The notes under the pieces: generated by a model | The model's database searches: none | What the model saw: only the letters and a program-made list of their open reading frames with translations | Told to the model about the DNA's origin: nothing | Made by a program: the position numbers and the translations under genes | DNA from: Clostridium niameyense | GTDB taxonomy: Bacteria; Bacillota; Clostridia; Clostridiales; Clostridiaceae | DNA: 64,000 bases | NCBI RefSeq assembly: GCF_001243045.1 | Contig: NZ_LN849007.1 | Span: 1,578,989-1,642,988 of the forward strand | Direction of reading: 5' to 3' | Part shown: positions 34,895 to 44,756 of the stretch, piece after piece | How the letters are laid out: every line of letters begins with the position of its first letter | Numbering within the stretch: position 1 is the stretch's first letter

Positions 34895-36931
34895 ATGTTT
34901 AAAAATTCATTCGGAGGATTGCAAAAAATAGGTAAAGCCTTAATGCTTCCAGTAGCATTACTACCAGCAGCTGGAATCTTATTGGCTTTCGGTAATTTAT
35001 TTCAAAATAAAGCGTTTTTAAAAATTGCCCCTGCACTGAATGTGCATTGGTTCCAAGGTTTTGCAAGAATTATAGAGCAATCTGGTAACGTAGTTTTTAC
35101 TAATCTAGCATTATTATTTGCTGTAGGTGTAGCTGTAGGACTATCTGATGGAGATGGCGTTGCAGGACTTGCTGCTATAGTAGGTTTCTTTATTATGAAT
35201 ACTACTATGGGAGTTGTAACTGGTATTACTCCAGGTATGATAGGAAAATCTCATCCTGAGTTTGCAAGTATTTTAGGAATTCCAACACTTCAAACTGGTG
35301 TATTTGGTGGTATTATAATTGGTGTTATAGCAGCTAGACTATATAAGAAGTACTATAATATAGAATTACCTCAATACTTAGGTTTTTTTGCAGGTAAAAG
35401 ATTCGTTCCAATAATAACTGCAACAGTTTCTATTTTAGTTGGTTTAATACTAGTATTTATTTGGCCTCCAATACAGACTGGATTAAATACTTTCTCTCAC
35501 AATATGATAGATACTAATAGAACATTAGCAGCTTTCGTATTTGGCGTTATTGAGAGAGCTTTAATTCCATTTGGTTTACATCATATATTCTATAACCCAT
35601 TTTGGTACCAATTTGGTGAATATGTAAACAAAGCAGGTCAAATAGTTAATGGTGACCAAAGTATATTCTTCGCTCAATTAAAAGATGCGGTTCCTTTTAC
35701 AGCAGGTACATTTATGACTGGTAAATTTCCATTCATGATGTTTGGACTTCCAGCAGCAGCTTTAGCTATTTATCAAGAAGCTAAACCAGAAAAGAAAAAA
35801 CTTGTAGCAGGTATAATGGGATCAGCTGCATTAACAGCATTCTTAACAGGTATTACAGAACCTATAGAATTCTCATTCTTATTTGTGGCACCAGTATTAT
35901 TTGCAATACACTGTGTATTTGCAGGATTATCTTTTATGATAATGAATATATTAAATATTAAAATAGGTATGACTTTCTCAGGTGGCGTTATTGACTTCCT
36001 ATTATTTGGTGTTGTTCCTAACAGAACTAAATGGTGGCTTGTAATTCCAGTAGGATTATGTTTTTCTTTAATTTACTACTTTGGGTTTAGATTTGCTATA
36101 AGAAAATGGAACTTAAAAACTCCAGGTCGTGAAGATGATATAGGTTCAGAAGAAGTTAATTATGCCTCTTCTGGTTCTTTAGCTGCTAATGTGCTTGAAG
36201 CTTTAGGTGGTAGGGAAAACTTAGCTAACTTAGATGCCTGTATCACTCGTCTTCGTGTAAGTGTTAATGACATAAAAAAAGTAGATAAAGATAGACTAAA
36301 AAAATTAGGCGCTTCTGGTGTTATGGAAGTTGGAAACAACATTCAAGCTATATTTGGACCAAAATCTGACCAATTAAAAGAGCAAATAAAAGATGTTATA
36401 TCTGGAAAGCTTGTAACTGAAGATGTTAATTTAGAAGAACCAAGAAAAGAGCCTATTAAAGTTAAGTCTTCAAGTAATGATAAATTTGTAGCTCCTATAG
36501 ATGGAGAATTACTTCCTATAACTGATGTACCAGATGAAGTATTCTCACAAAAAATGATGGGTGATGGATTTGCAATAAATCCATCAAATGGTGAAGTTGT
36601 ATCTCCTGTAGATGGCGTTATAACAACTGTATTCCCAACTAAACATGCTATAGGAATCACAGCAGATAATGGACTTGAATTATTAATACACTTTGGAATT
36701 GATACAGTAAATCTTAAAGGTGAAGGCTTAGAAGCTTTAGTAGAACAAGGAGCTAAAGTTAAAGCTAATGACCCTATATTAAAAGTTGATATAGAAAAAA
36801 TTAAAGATAAAGTTCCTTCAATTATAACTCCAGTAATATTTACTAACTTAACTGAAAATCAAAGCTTAGAAGTACTTAAAATTGGTTCAGAGGTTAAACG
36901 TGGAGAAGAAGGCATTATTAAAATAAACTAG
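34895..36931 (+). CDS. ptsG: Glucose PTS enzyme IICBA
   Basis: 678 residues from the ATG at 34895 behind AAAGGAG. The IIC domain (about 1-400) has ten or so helices and the GITEPIEFSFLF motif. The IIB domain carries its phosphorylated cysteine near residue 449 (DACITRLR). The IIA domain carries its histidine near 599 (LLIHFGIDTV). Domain order and length match B. subtilis PtsG. It imports and phosphorylates glucose. Expression is controlled by the GlcT-type leader; glcT is not in this window. Confidence 0.95.
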   Translation: MFKNSFGGLQKIGKALMLPVALLPAAGILLAFGNLFQNKAFLKIAPALNVHWFQGFARIIEQSGNVVFTNLALLFAVGVAVGLSDGDGVAGLAAIVGFFIMNTTMGVVTGITPGMIGKSHPEFASILGIPTLQTGVFGGIIIGVIAARLYKKYYNIELPQYLGFFAGKRFVPIITATVSILVGLILVFIWPPIQTGLNTFSHNMIDTNRTLAAFVFGVIERALIPFGLHHIFYNPFWYQFGEYVNKAGQIVNGDQSIFFAQLKDAVPFTAGTFMTGKFPFMMFGLPAAALAIYQEAKPEKKKLVAGIMGSAALTAFLTGITEPIEFSFLFVAPVLFAIHCVFAGLSFMIMNILNIKIGMTFSGGVIDFLLFGVVPNRTKWWLVIPVGLCFSLIYYFGFRFAIRKWNLKTPGREDDIGSEEVNYASSGSLAANVLEALGGRENLANLDACITRLRVSVNDIKKVDKDRLKKLGASGVMEVGNNIQAIFGPKSDQLKEQIKDVISGKLVTEDVNLEEPRKEPIKVKSSSNDKFVAPIDGELLPITDVPDEVFSQKMMGDGFAINPSNGEVVSPVDGVITTVFPTKHAIGITADNGLELLIHFGIDTVNLKGEGLEALVEQGAKVKANDPILKVDIEKIKDKVPSIITPVIFTNLTENQSLEVLKIGSEVKRGEEGIIKIN

Positions 36932-36933
36932 TC

Positions 36934-36971
36934 AATAAAGAGTTTCAAATCTAAATTTGAAACTCTTTATT
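36934..36971. terminator. Bidirectional terminator after ptsG
   Basis: Perfect 17-bp arms (36934-36950 and 36955-36971) with a CTAA loop. It serves both ptsG and the convergent FtsX-type permease gene. Confidence 0.92.
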
Positions 36972-36975
36972 TAAT

Positions 36976-38880
36976 TTAACTTTTTATTATCATATTTTTA
37001 CTATATTTCACCGTTATTAAATAAAATATTCCATAAGCTATATAATACACAATTAATGTAATTACTACTGGTATCGTTATTGACTCTCTAAGAGATCTTT
37101 TTAATATCTCCATAGCAAATAAATTATGAAAAGTTCCTAATACTACAGGCAGTAAAAATATTATACTTGTTTGTTTTAATAAAATTTTTTCTATATGCTT
37201 ATTGTTAGCACCTATTTTCTTTAAGGCAATATATCTTGCCTTATTATCATAAATATTGGATATTTGTTTAAATAATATTAAGCTACCTGTTGCAATGATA
37301 AATAGTATAGATAGTATAATACCTATGAAAAATAGCAATCCAAAAACCTTATAAGCTTGTTTATAATTATATGCATAAGATGAAAAATCTGCTTTATTAG
37401 ATTTGGCTATTTTATTTATGTCATTACTCAACTCAAAAGAATTTCTCTTATCCTTAACATCTATACATCTTATCTTTTTAATTCTATCAACTTTATTTAA
37501 TGAAGCATAAACACTATCTTTAACTACAATAATACTTTCATTAATTTTTTCATTAGTTATCATTTCTTTGTAAGAAGCTTTTATATTAAATTTTTGATCC
37601 CTATCTTTAAAAATAAATGGCTCTTTTAAATCTGTGTTAAACACATCAATCATAGTAGAATCTTCAATTAAATATACATCTTTATTTGAGTTTAACCTTG
37701 TATACTTTCTTTTTTCATAATTCATAAGTTTTTTATAACTACTCTCGGATAAAACCTCCACCGAAATTTCACTACGATATTTTTTATTTATACTTAAAAA
37801 TTCACTAACATAAGAACCCTGTACTACTTTAAATTCAATTACATCGTTAAATAAAATTTTATCATCATATTTCTTTAACACATTATCTACTTGCTTTTTT
37901 AGACCATCGGAATTTTCTTCTATTGCACAAGCAAACTTTATCCTATTATTTATATTCTTTTGAAGATCATAATAAAAAGTTGTTGTTGTTCCTAATGCTG
38001 TAACACAAACTGCTATTAATATAGTTACAGTAGATAATATATTAGCATTACTTTTAATCTTATAAGAAGTTTCGGCTATAGATACCATATTTGTTCCTCT
38101 AAAATAAAAATTTTGAAATTTTTTTAACCTTTTAAGCAATATACTAAGTCCTGCTTTATAAAATAATTGAGTTCCTATTATAACTATTATTAATATAAAA
38201 GTTAGACGCCCTAGACTTCCTACAGTGGTTTTGTGGCTTAATGCTAAAGCATATCCCATAGCTATTAGAACCATACCTAATATGCCTTTAATCTTAGAAG
38301 TTTTCCCCATATCTTCTACTTGTTTTTCTTCTCTAAATAAGTTTACTAAGGGTATTTTTTTAATAACATGAAAATTTTCTACTGCAAGAATCAAAATTAT
38401 TAAAGTAAACACTAACAAAGTTTCACTAATAGCTATTAAACTAAAATTCATATGAATTATTACATCTAATTCCATTAGTCTAACTAGAAGCATCATGATA
38501 ATTTTAGAAAACATAAATCCTAAAAGTACCCCAACTAATACTCCAAATATCCCTAAAATAAAGCCCTCATATATAAACATTAAGCCTATCTTTTTCTTAG
38601 TTATTCCTAATAAATTATATAATCCTATTTCTTTTTTTCTTTTTTCTCTAAAAAACACATTAGCATTATATATAAATATAAAAGAGAAAAATAATACTAC
38701 TATAGAAGATAAATTTAATCCCAAAGCTACACTACCTATAGATTTTAAAACATCTCTATTATACTTAATAGAATTGAATGAGAAAAAAATAAAAGAGCTA
38801 AAAACTATAGATATAAAATATAATAAATAATTCTTAGGATTTTTCTTTATATTATTGTAAGAAATTTTATAGATACTCAT
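36976..38880 (-). CDS. Bce-type FtsX-like ABC permease
   Basis: 634 residues with the ten-helix BceB plan: one N-terminal helix, a bundle of several helices to about residue 310, one large extracellular domain of about 190 residues (about 310-500), then three C-terminal helices. The extracellular domain in this family senses bacitracin, nisin or similar peptides for the partner kinase. It starts 4 bases after the ATPase gene ends. Its partner two-component genes are encoded divergently. Confidence 0.85.
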   Translation of the reverse strand: MSIYKISYNNIKKNPKNYLLYFISIVFSSFIFFSFNSIKYNRDVLKSIGSVALGLNLSSIVVLFFSFIFIYNANVFFREKRKKEIGLYNLLGITKKKIGLMFIYEGFILGIFGVLVGVLLGFMFSKIIMMLLVRLMELDVIIHMNFSLIAISETLLVFTLIILILAVENFHVIKKIPLVNLFREEKQVEDMGKTSKIKGILGMVLIAMGYALALSHKTTVGSLGRLTFILIIVIIGTQLFYKAGLSILLKRLKKFQNFYFRGTNMVSIAETSYKIKSNANILSTVTILIAVCVTALGTTTTFYYDLQKNINNRIKFACAIEENSDGLKKQVDNVLKKYDDKILFNDVIEFKVVQGSYVSEFLSINKKYRSEISVEVLSESSYKKLMNYEKRKYTRLNSNKDVYLIEDSTMIDVFNTDLKEPFIFKDRDQKFNIKASYKEMITNEKINESIIVVKDSVYASLNKVDRIKKIRCIDVKDKRNSFELSNDINKIAKSNKADFSSYAYNYKQAYKVFGLLFFIGIILSILFIIATGSLILFKQISNIYDNKARYIALKKIGANNKHIEKILLKQTSIIFLLPVVLGTFHNLFAMEILKRSLRESITIPVVITLIVYYIAYGIFYLITVKYSKNMIIKS

Positions 38881-38883
38881 ATT

Positions 38884-39633
38884 TTATACACCTCCAATTA
38901 CTGATAAGGTGTCTAATATTTTTTTATGAAATTCTTCTCTTGTACCACCTTTTCTTAATTCTGAAAATATAACTCCATCCTTAATAAATATAATTCTATT
39001 ACAATAACTTGCACTAAAAGAATCATGAGTTACCATCATTAAAGTAACTTTTAAATCTTCATTAATCTTCTTAAAATTTTCTAAAAGCACTCTGGCAGAC
39101 TTTGAATCTAATGCCCCAGTAGGCTCATCTGCAAGAATTAAAGAAGGATTAGTTATCATAGCCCTACACACTGCTGCTCTTTGTTTTTGTCCTCCTGAAG
39201 TTTCATAAGGATATTTATCTAAGGTTTCATAGATTCCTAAAAGTTGTCCTAATTCCTCTGCACCCTTATTCATATCCTTAGCTTTTGAATTTCCTAAAGA
39301 TAGTGGCAATACTATATTTTCTCTTATAGTCAAAGTATCTAAAAGATTACTATCTTGAAATACAAAACCTAAATTTTCCCTTCTAAAATCACACATTTTT
39401 TCATCACTTAATTTATTAACTTCTCTTCCATCTATAAGAACTTTTCCAGAAGTTTGACTATCAATAGTAGCTATTATATTTAAAAGGGTGGTTTTTCCGG
39501 ATCCAGAAGCCCCCATAATTCCTACAAACTCTCCCTTATCTATATTAAAGCTTATACCTTTTAAAGCTTCTACCCTACTATTACCTTTTCCATATACCTT
39601 TTTAAGGTTTTTAACCATTAATGTATTACTCAT
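38884..39633 (-). CDS. Bce-type ABC ATPase
   Basis: 249 residues from the ATG at 39633 behind GTAGGAGG. Walker [10 protein letters not shown], signature [14 protein letters not shown] and Walker [13 protein letters not shown] are typical of the MacB/BceA group. With the permease it frees or flips lipid-bound antimicrobial peptides. Likely activated by the divergent response regulator. Confidence 0.9.
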   Translation of the reverse strand: MSNTLMVKNLKKVYGKGNSRVEALKGISFNIDKGEFVGIMGASGSGKTTLLNIIATIDSQTSGKVLIDGREVNKLSDEKMCDFRRENLGFVFQDSNLLDTLTIRENIVLPLSLGNSKAKDMNKGAEELGQLLGIYETLDKYPYETSGGQKQRAAVCRAMITNPSLILADEPTGALDSKSARVLLENFKKINEDLKVTLMMVTHDSFSASYCNRIIFIKDGVIFSELRKGGTREEFHKKILDTLSVIGGV

Positions 39634-39700
39634 GTTTCTACCTCCTACGCATCTTATACTCCAATTATAGCTTGTATGTTTAAGTTTCACCTTTCACTAA

Positions 39701-39770
39701 TGTAACAATTCCTTAAAGAAATATAACAAAATTGTTAGGTTTCTTTTAAATATGTAAATCATGTTATAAT
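39701..39770. promoter_or_regulatory. Candidate response-regulator site in the Bce divergent region
   Basis: TGTAACAA (39701-39708) and TATAACAA (39722-39729) are direct repeats 21 bp apart, two helical turns, as for paired OmpR-type regulators. An ATTGTTA inverted copy follows (39731-39737). A TATAAT (39765-39770) for the plus-strand genes lacks a good -35 box, as expected for an activated promoter. Confidence 0.45.
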
Positions 39771-39853
39771 AACTTTAGTATAAAATAAAACGTAATATAA
39801 ATAAAACAATAAATACATTATAGAAAATACTTTAAAAAGGCGGGCTATTTATT

Positions 39854-40201
39854 ATGAATATCGAAAAACTTGTTGAAGAACTAGCCAAATCACTAGCAAA
39901 AACTGCTTTAAATAAAAAAGATGATAGTAGTAAAACTATAGCCATTGATAAAATGGACTCAGGTGATGTATTCAAAATAGTTTTTAATAAATTATTTTAT
40001 GCCGGTAACTATAACGAAGCGGAAAACTTACTTTTTCACGAATTAGAAAAGAATTATTCTGAAGAAACATATGAAATTGGAGTTAAATTCTATAATTACT
40101 TGCTGGAAAAAAGTGATGATGAACTACATACACATAATTTTTCAAAAAAAGAGGTTTTTCAAGGATTAGATGATATAAAAAGATTTAAAACTGATTTTTA
40201 G
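39854..40201 (+). CDS. DUF6483-like small helical protein
   Basis: 115 residues, mostly helical and acidic. The TPR-like segment KLFYAGNYNEAENLLFHELEKN is a recognisable feature, and the protein ends in a disordered charged tail. It resembles DUF6483 proteins from clostridia, of unknown function; the name is from memory. It is the first gene before the response regulator (19 bp apart), so it may tune this Bce-type system. Confidence 0.6.
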   Translation: MNIEKLVEELAKSLAKTALNKKDDSSKTIAIDKMDSGDVFKIVFNKLFYAGNYNEAENLLFHELEKNYSEETYEIGVKFYNYLLEKSDDELHTHNFSKKEVFQGLDDIKRFKTDF

Positions 40202-40219
40202 CTTTAAAGGGGTGACTTT

Positions 40220-40897
40220 ATGTTTAAAATTATGGTAATTGAAGATGATGAAAATTTAAAAGAACAAATATGTTCAAGAATTAATCAATGGGGATATGAA
40301 GCTATTTCTAATAAAACTTTTGATAATATAATAGATGAATTTAACTTTTACTGTCCTCACTTATTATTACTGGATATTAATCTACCAAACAAAAGTGGAT
40401 TTACTCTATGTGAGGAAATTAGAAAGATATCCGAAATTCCTATTATATTTATTTCCTCTAGAAACTCCAATATGGATATAATTACAGGCATAAATCTAGG
40501 AGCGGATGATTATATTCAAAAACCCTTTTCCCTAGATGTTCTAATTGCTAAAATAGAAGGACTATTAAGAAGGGCATATAAATTTACAGACTCTTCTTCT
40601 ACTTTAATAACTCATAAAGGTGCCATGTTAGATTTATCAAAATGCTGTATCACATATAAAAACAATACTGTATCTCTTACAAGTAACGAATTAAAAATCA
40701 TACATGAGCTTATAAAAAATAAGGGCCATGTAATTTCAAGAGATAGACTTATGGAAAAGTTATGGAATGTATCTTGGTTTGTAGATGACAGTACTCTTAC
40801 AGTTAATATTAATAGAATAAGGAAAAAACTTAACAAAATAGGACTAGTAGATTTTATAGAAACAAAACGTGGACAAGGATATTTAATTGGTGATTAA
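40220..40897 (+). CDS. OmpR-family response regulator (BceR-like)
   Basis: 225 residues: receiver domain with the phosphorylatable Asp in LLLDINLPNKSG, Lys in QKPF, then a winged-helix DNA-binding domain (about 130-223, ending TKRGQGYLIGD). It belongs with the intramembrane-sensing kinase encoded next (one base apart) and probably controls the divergent ABC genes. Confidence 0.9.
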   Translation: MFKIMVIEDDENLKEQICSRINQWGYEAISNKTFDNIIDEFNFYCPHLLLLDINLPNKSGFTLCEEIRKISEIPIIFISSRNSNMDIITGINLGADDYIQKPFSLDVLIAKIEGLLRRAYKFTDSSSTLITHKGAMLDLSKCCITYKNNTVSLTSNELKIIHELIKNKGHVISRDRLMEKLWNVSWFVDDSTLTVNINRIRKKLNKIGLVDFIETKRGQGYLIGD

Positions 40898-40898
40898 T

Positions 40899-41909
40899 AT
40901 GAGTTTTTTTAATTTATTAAAAGATAAAGTTTCTTTTTTTATATATAATTTAGTTGTTTTCTTATTCATGTCATCTGTAATATACCTAAGTCCTTATAAA
41001 GCAATATCCTTAGATTGTATAATTTATATAGGAATTTTTCAGCTTATTAGCATGTGCTTTTATATAAGTATTAGTGTACTTCATAAAAAGAACTTTATAG
41101 ATAAAATAGAAAATGGAATAAGTAACCTAGATTTTACTGAAGTAACCTTTTTTAATAAAAATAAAGAACAAAAATATTATTATAAAATAATAAAAAAGTA
41201 TTATGAAAAGCTTAATAAGTTTATGGAAGAAAAAGAAGAAGAGTATACTGAAAACATTGATTTAATAACAATATGGGGACATGATATAAAAACCCCTATT
41301 TCTGTTATAAAACTCCTATGTGAAAACTATGAATCAAACCAGAATCCTGAACTTATAGAATCTATTCCTAAGGAACTTTTAAAGATAGAGGATGGCGTTA
41401 ATAAAATGCTTAATCTTACTAGAATAAATAATTTTGAAAAAGACCTTTTTATAGAGAAAATTGATGTAGAAAATATAGTTTTTGATATTATAAAAAAACA
41501 CTCTAAATATTTTATCTCTAAGAAAATAAAACTAGAAGTTAATATAGAAAAAGTAAACTTGCTTTCTGATATAAAATGGCTTTCTTTTATATTAGAACAG
41601 ATTATAAATAATGCACTTAAATATACCTCTAATAAGGGTACAATATCTATAAAAGGTTTTAGTGAAAGCTCTTATTATGTATTGAAAATTAAAGATAATG
41701 GTACTGGAATAAAACCTGAAGATATACCAAGAGTTTTTGATAAAGGATTTACTGGAACTAATGGGCGTGAAAATTTAAACTCTACAGGTATTGGACTATA
41801 TTTAAGTAACCAAGTAATAAAGAAGCTTGGACACAATATTTATATTAACTCTGAATATGGAAAGTATACTGAATTAATATTAAAATTTAATAAAGAAGAT
41901 TTAATTTAA
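40899..41909 (+). CDS. Intramembrane-sensing histidine kinase (BceS-like)
   Basis: 336 residues from the ATG at 40899 behind GGTGAT. Two closely spaced membrane helices (about 10-30 and 38-58) with almost no extracellular loop, the mark of BceS-type kinases that rely on their ABC transporter to sense peptides. The H box is IWGHDIKTPISV; the N and G boxes (IINNALKYTS, DNGTGI, GIGLYLS) are intact. Confidence 0.9.
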   Translation: MSFFNLLKDKVSFFIYNLVVFLFMSSVIYLSPYKAISLDCIIYIGIFQLISMCFYISISVLHKKNFIDKIENGISNLDFTEVTFFNKNKEQKYYYKIIKKYYEKLNKFMEEKEEEYTENIDLITIWGHDIKTPISVIKLLCENYESNQNPELIESIPKELLKIEDGVNKMLNLTRINNFEKDLFIEKIDVENIVFDIIKKHSKYFISKKIKLEVNIEKVNLLSDIKWLSFILEQIINNALKYTSNKGTISIKGFSESSYYVLKIKDNGTGIKPEDIPRVFDKGFTGTNGRENLNSTGIGLYLSNQVIKKLGHNIYINSEYGKYTELILKFNKEDLI

Positions 41910-41983
41910 AAAATTAATAACACAAAGTTCATAATAAATCCTAAAAGGTTGTATTATAAACTTTGATAAATTTGGAGGGCAAA

Positions 41984-42511
41984 ATGAAAAACAAATCCAA
42001 TTTATTACCATATACCATAATAATTTTACTAATGTTTAGTTTTATATTTTGTAGTTGCAATAATAAAAAAGTACTAAATAAAGCTATAAAAAACTCTTCT
42101 GAAATTAAAGTAGATGAATTACTTAAATATAAAAATTCTTATGTAGGTGATAATAGTAAAGTACTAAATATAATCTCTCTATTACCTGGAAATAATTATA
42201 GAAACGAGGTTAATTTACAAACAAATAATAAACCTTATGTTATAAATATTACCTATATGAAAAACAAAAACCTAGAAGAAGATTATAAAAACTTTTGGGA
42301 AAATAAAAATATAGATAAATTCTTACAAAGAAATGCTGTAGTATTGTTGTCCCTTATACCCAATGCTGACATTGTAGAATTCAATGTAGAAGGTATTAAT
42401 AATAATCCTTATAAATACACTAGGCATAATTTAGAATCAAAGTATGGTGGAAACTTAAAAAATCTAACTAGGGACAAAACTTCATTTGAAAACTTTCTAA
42501 ATAAATATTAA
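41984..42511 (+). CDS. DUF4825 lipoprotein
   Basis: 175 residues from the ATG at 41984 behind TTGGAGGG. A signal peptide ends in a lipobox (SFIFCSC). The body contains LLKYKNSYVGDNSKVLNIIS and QTNNKPYVINITY, the DUF4825 pattern. This domain is found in cell-surface lipoproteins and at the C-terminus of some BlaR1-type sensors. It is 75 bp after the kinase gene on the same strand, so it may belong to the Bce module, perhaps as an immunity or sensing lipoprotein; that is inference. Confidence 0.78.
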   Translation: MKNKSNLLPYTIIILLMFSFIFCSCNNKKVLNKAIKNSSEIKVDELLKYKNSYVGDNSKVLNIISLLPGNNYRNEVNLQTNNKPYVINITYMKNKNLEEDYKNFWENKNIDKFLQRNAVVLLSLIPNADIVEFNVEGINNNPYKYTRHNLESKYGGNLKNLTRDKTSFENFLNKY

Positions 42512-42608
42512 ATATTTATCCTTAAACCTTTAAATTTTTAATATAATGTTAATTACATATATTAATTACCTTCTTTATGTAATTAATATAATTGGAGGAT
42601 TAAAAATA

Positions 42609-43256
42609 ATGAAAATAGATTTAAATTATAATATAAATTTTCAACAACTAAAAAAAGTTCAAAATAAAACATTTAAAATTGATGATAAAACTGTATTATT
42701 CATTATTGATATGAATAATGGATTTGCCAAAAAAGGTGCTTTATATAGTGATAGAGTTCAACATATAATTCCTTTTGTTGTAGATACAGTAAAAGACTTT
42801 ATTAAACTTAAAGCACCAATAATTGCCTTTACTGATTGCCACACAAAAAATTCCATAGAATTTAAATATTATCCTGAACATTGTTTATCTGACACATGGG
42901 AATCAGAATTAGTAGATGAATTAAAAGAATTTAAAGATAATATAAAAGTTATTAAGAAAAGCTCAACTAATGGATTTTTAGAAGATGAAACCCAAAAAAA
43001 CATTAAAAAATTAATAGATAAAGGTTATAAAAACTGGGTAATTTCAGGATGTTGCACAGATATCTGCGTTAAGCAGTTTGCTGAAAGCCTTAAAGCTTAT
43101 TTTAATAAAGAAAATCTAGATTTAGAAGTTATTATTCCACTAAATGCAGTTGAAACCTATGATGCGCTATGGCATAATGGAAATGCTATGAATTTATTTT
43201 CATTAATGGAAATGGAGATGAGCGGAATAAAACTAGTGAGTACAGTAACTTATTAA
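42609..43256 (+). CDS. Isochorismatase-family cysteine hydrolase (nicotinamidase-like)
   Basis: 215 residues from the ATG at 42609 behind TTGGAGG. The catalytic triad of the family is present: Asp in FIIDMNNGF, Lys in IKKSSTNGF and Cys in SGCCTDICV. TDCHTK followed by YYPEHCLSDTWESEL resembles the metal site of nicotinamidases, which cleave nicotinamide to nicotinate for NAD salvage. Other amides are possible. It is probably transcribed separately from the Bce genes. Confidence 0.85.
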   Translation: MKIDLNYNINFQQLKKVQNKTFKIDDKTVLFIIDMNNGFAKKGALYSDRVQHIIPFVVDTVKDFIKLKAPIIAFTDCHTKNSIEFKYYPEHCLSDTWESELVDELKEFKDNIKVIKKSSTNGFLEDETQKNIKKLIDKGYKNWVISGCCTDICVKQFAESLKAYFNKENLDLEVIIPLNAVETYDALWHNGNAMNLFSLMEMEMSGIKLVSTVTY

Positions 43257-43302
43257 ATGATTAATATATTTATGTTTATTTCAACTATAAGGGGGATTAA
43301 TT

Positions 43303-43473
43303 TTGCAAAAAAGAGTGTCTAAATTTTATTTAATTCTAAGTGTTTGTTGTTTATTAGTATCTACTATTTATTTTATTAAAAGAAAGTATACAGCAGGAAT
43401 TATTTATCTTTGTTCAGCTTCAAGTCTTTTTCTCTTAAACTCACCAATATATAAAAATAATAAGAATAAATAA
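43303..43473 (+). CDS. Small two-helix membrane protein
   Basis: 56 residues starting with TTG at 43303 behind AAGGGGG, too short to appear in routine calls. Two hydrophobic stretches (about residues 8-24 and 30-47) with KRK between and a lysine/asparagine-rich tail, so both ends are probably cytoplasmic. A strong terminator follows within 40 bp, supporting a real gene. Function unknown. Confidence 0.6.
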   Translation: MQKRVSKFYLILSVCCLLVSTIYFIKRKYTAGIIYLCSASSLFLLNSPIYKNNKNK

Positions 43474-43508
43474 CTATTGTTATACATAATAAAATATATT
43501 TTTCAAAA

Positions 43509-43547
43509 AAATCAAGGGAAATCTAAATTAAAGACTTCCCTTGATTT
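43509..43547 (+). terminator. Terminator after the small membrane protein
   Basis: Perfect 12-bp arms AAATCAAGGGAA (43509-43520) and TTCCCTTGATTT (43536-43547), with T-rich DNA following. Loop and right arm share a 19-base stretch with the hairpin at 44708. Confidence 0.85.
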
Positions 43548-44142
43548 CTTTATCCATTCTATTCTGTATATATTCTTAAACAAATTAAGATGCACATAAA
43601 CTATTTAAATATGTACATCTTATGTAATGTTCAACGAGTAGCGAAACAACAGCATTAAGTAATCTATCTTAGTTTAAATACAACTCATGTTAATGTTCAA
43701 CCACTGAAAACAAGCCATTTCTTAATTTATAGTTTACTCTTAAAGCTAGATTTGTCAAGGGTTTTGAAGATTTTTTACCAAGCAATTATTTATTTTTTGT
43801 TAAACATTTAAAATTCTATCCTAAGTTAATGAAATCAACATATGGAGACTTTCTTTATAAAAATTCACTTGGTAAAATTTTAATACAACTAAATCTAAAT
43901 ACATACTTCTTAAAGTGTAAAATATTCAACTAATTTAATGGTGATGGAATACATCTGTCATTTTTATATTTAATATGTTAATTTTTAACCGAATATTAAT
44001 TTAATTAGATAATTTATTTTTATGTATTAATATTGAAGAAAATTTTTAACTATTCGATTATAAAATTAGGGTTTTGTAAATTTATTCTTTTATATACTAT
44101 ATTTACATATTAAACCTTAATTTATTAACTAGGAGGGATACT
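43548..44142. other. Intergenic region with inverted repeats, no gene
   Basis: About 590 bp. An imperfect hairpin (43587-43598 with 43610-43621) and a 10-bp inverted pair TTTTACCAAG (43773-43782) and CTTGGTAAAA (43868-43877) are present. The latter, 85 bp apart, could be ends of a small decayed mobile element. Nothing codes. Confidence 0.4.
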
Positions 44143-44577
44143 ATGATACAAAATATTAGTAGTTCTAAATTATACTCAAGTACTAATAAGCTAATAGACA
44201 AAAGTATTACCAAACAAAATAATAAACCTAAATTTAAAAAATATCTTTCTGATTATGTACCTGAATATACTGGTAATGAAGGCTTTGCAAGGAAATATAA
44301 CTATAAAGAAATGACAATCTTTGAAAAACGTTTATTTGATACCTATATGCAAACAAACTTTTATGGAGTTTCCTATGACGATTTTAAAAAGCATCTCATT
44401 GGGTTTCCACCTGTGGATGCTCCAACTGATAAAGTGGATATGGAAACTATATTAAATAATGCTATAGAACATTGCACATTAGTTGAAATCTTAATAGGTC
44501 AAAGTCAAGAGCCTAGAAAAAACTTATATAAAACTTTTTTACATGAATTAGAAAAAGTTAGAAGTATAGATACATAG
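44143..44577 (+). CDS. Orphan protein of unknown function
   Basis: 144 residues, ATG behind AGGAGGG. The N-terminal 40 residues are polar and probably disordered (Ser, Asn, Lys); the rest is helical, with GFPPVDAPTDKVDMETIL as a distinctive stretch. No membrane helix, signal or metal motif. Family not recognised. Monocistronic, with its own terminator. Confidence 0.65.
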   Translation: MIQNISSSKLYSSTNKLIDKSITKQNNKPKFKKYLSDYVPEYTGNEGFARKYNYKEMTIFEKRLFDTYMQTNFYGVSYDDFKKHLIGFPPVDAPTDKVDMETILNNAIEHCTLVEILIGQSQEPRKNLYKTFLHELEKVRSIDT

Positions 44578-44590
44578 ACCTATGCCCTCT

Positions 44591-44633
44591 AATAAAAACT
44601 CTAGGTATCAATAATACACTTAGAGCTTTTATT
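44591..44633 (+). terminator. Terminator of the orphan gene
   Basis: 16-base arms (44591-44606 and 44618-44633) pairing at 14 or more positions, then T-rich DNA. Confidence 0.8.
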
Positions 44634-44707
44634 GTTTATTTTCATTTATTATTATGTTATCAATCTTTCCTATATCCTTTAAATCATTATATATTTCTTA
44701 CAAAAAT

Positions 44708-44740
44708 TAAGGAAAGCCTTAAATTAAAGACTTCCCTTAA
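44708..44740 (-). terminator. Terminator of the mannose operon
   Basis: TTAAGGAAAG (44708-44717) pairs with CTTCCCTTAA (44731-44740) with one mismatch; a T-run follows on the minus strand. It shares TAAATTAAAGACTTCCCTT with the hairpin at 43509. Confidence 0.75.
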
Positions 44741-44756
44741 CCTTATCTATTTTATT

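Noticed and set aside
36343-36660. Antisense open frame in ptsG
   Set aside because: Mirror of conserved ptsG codons; no site for translation.
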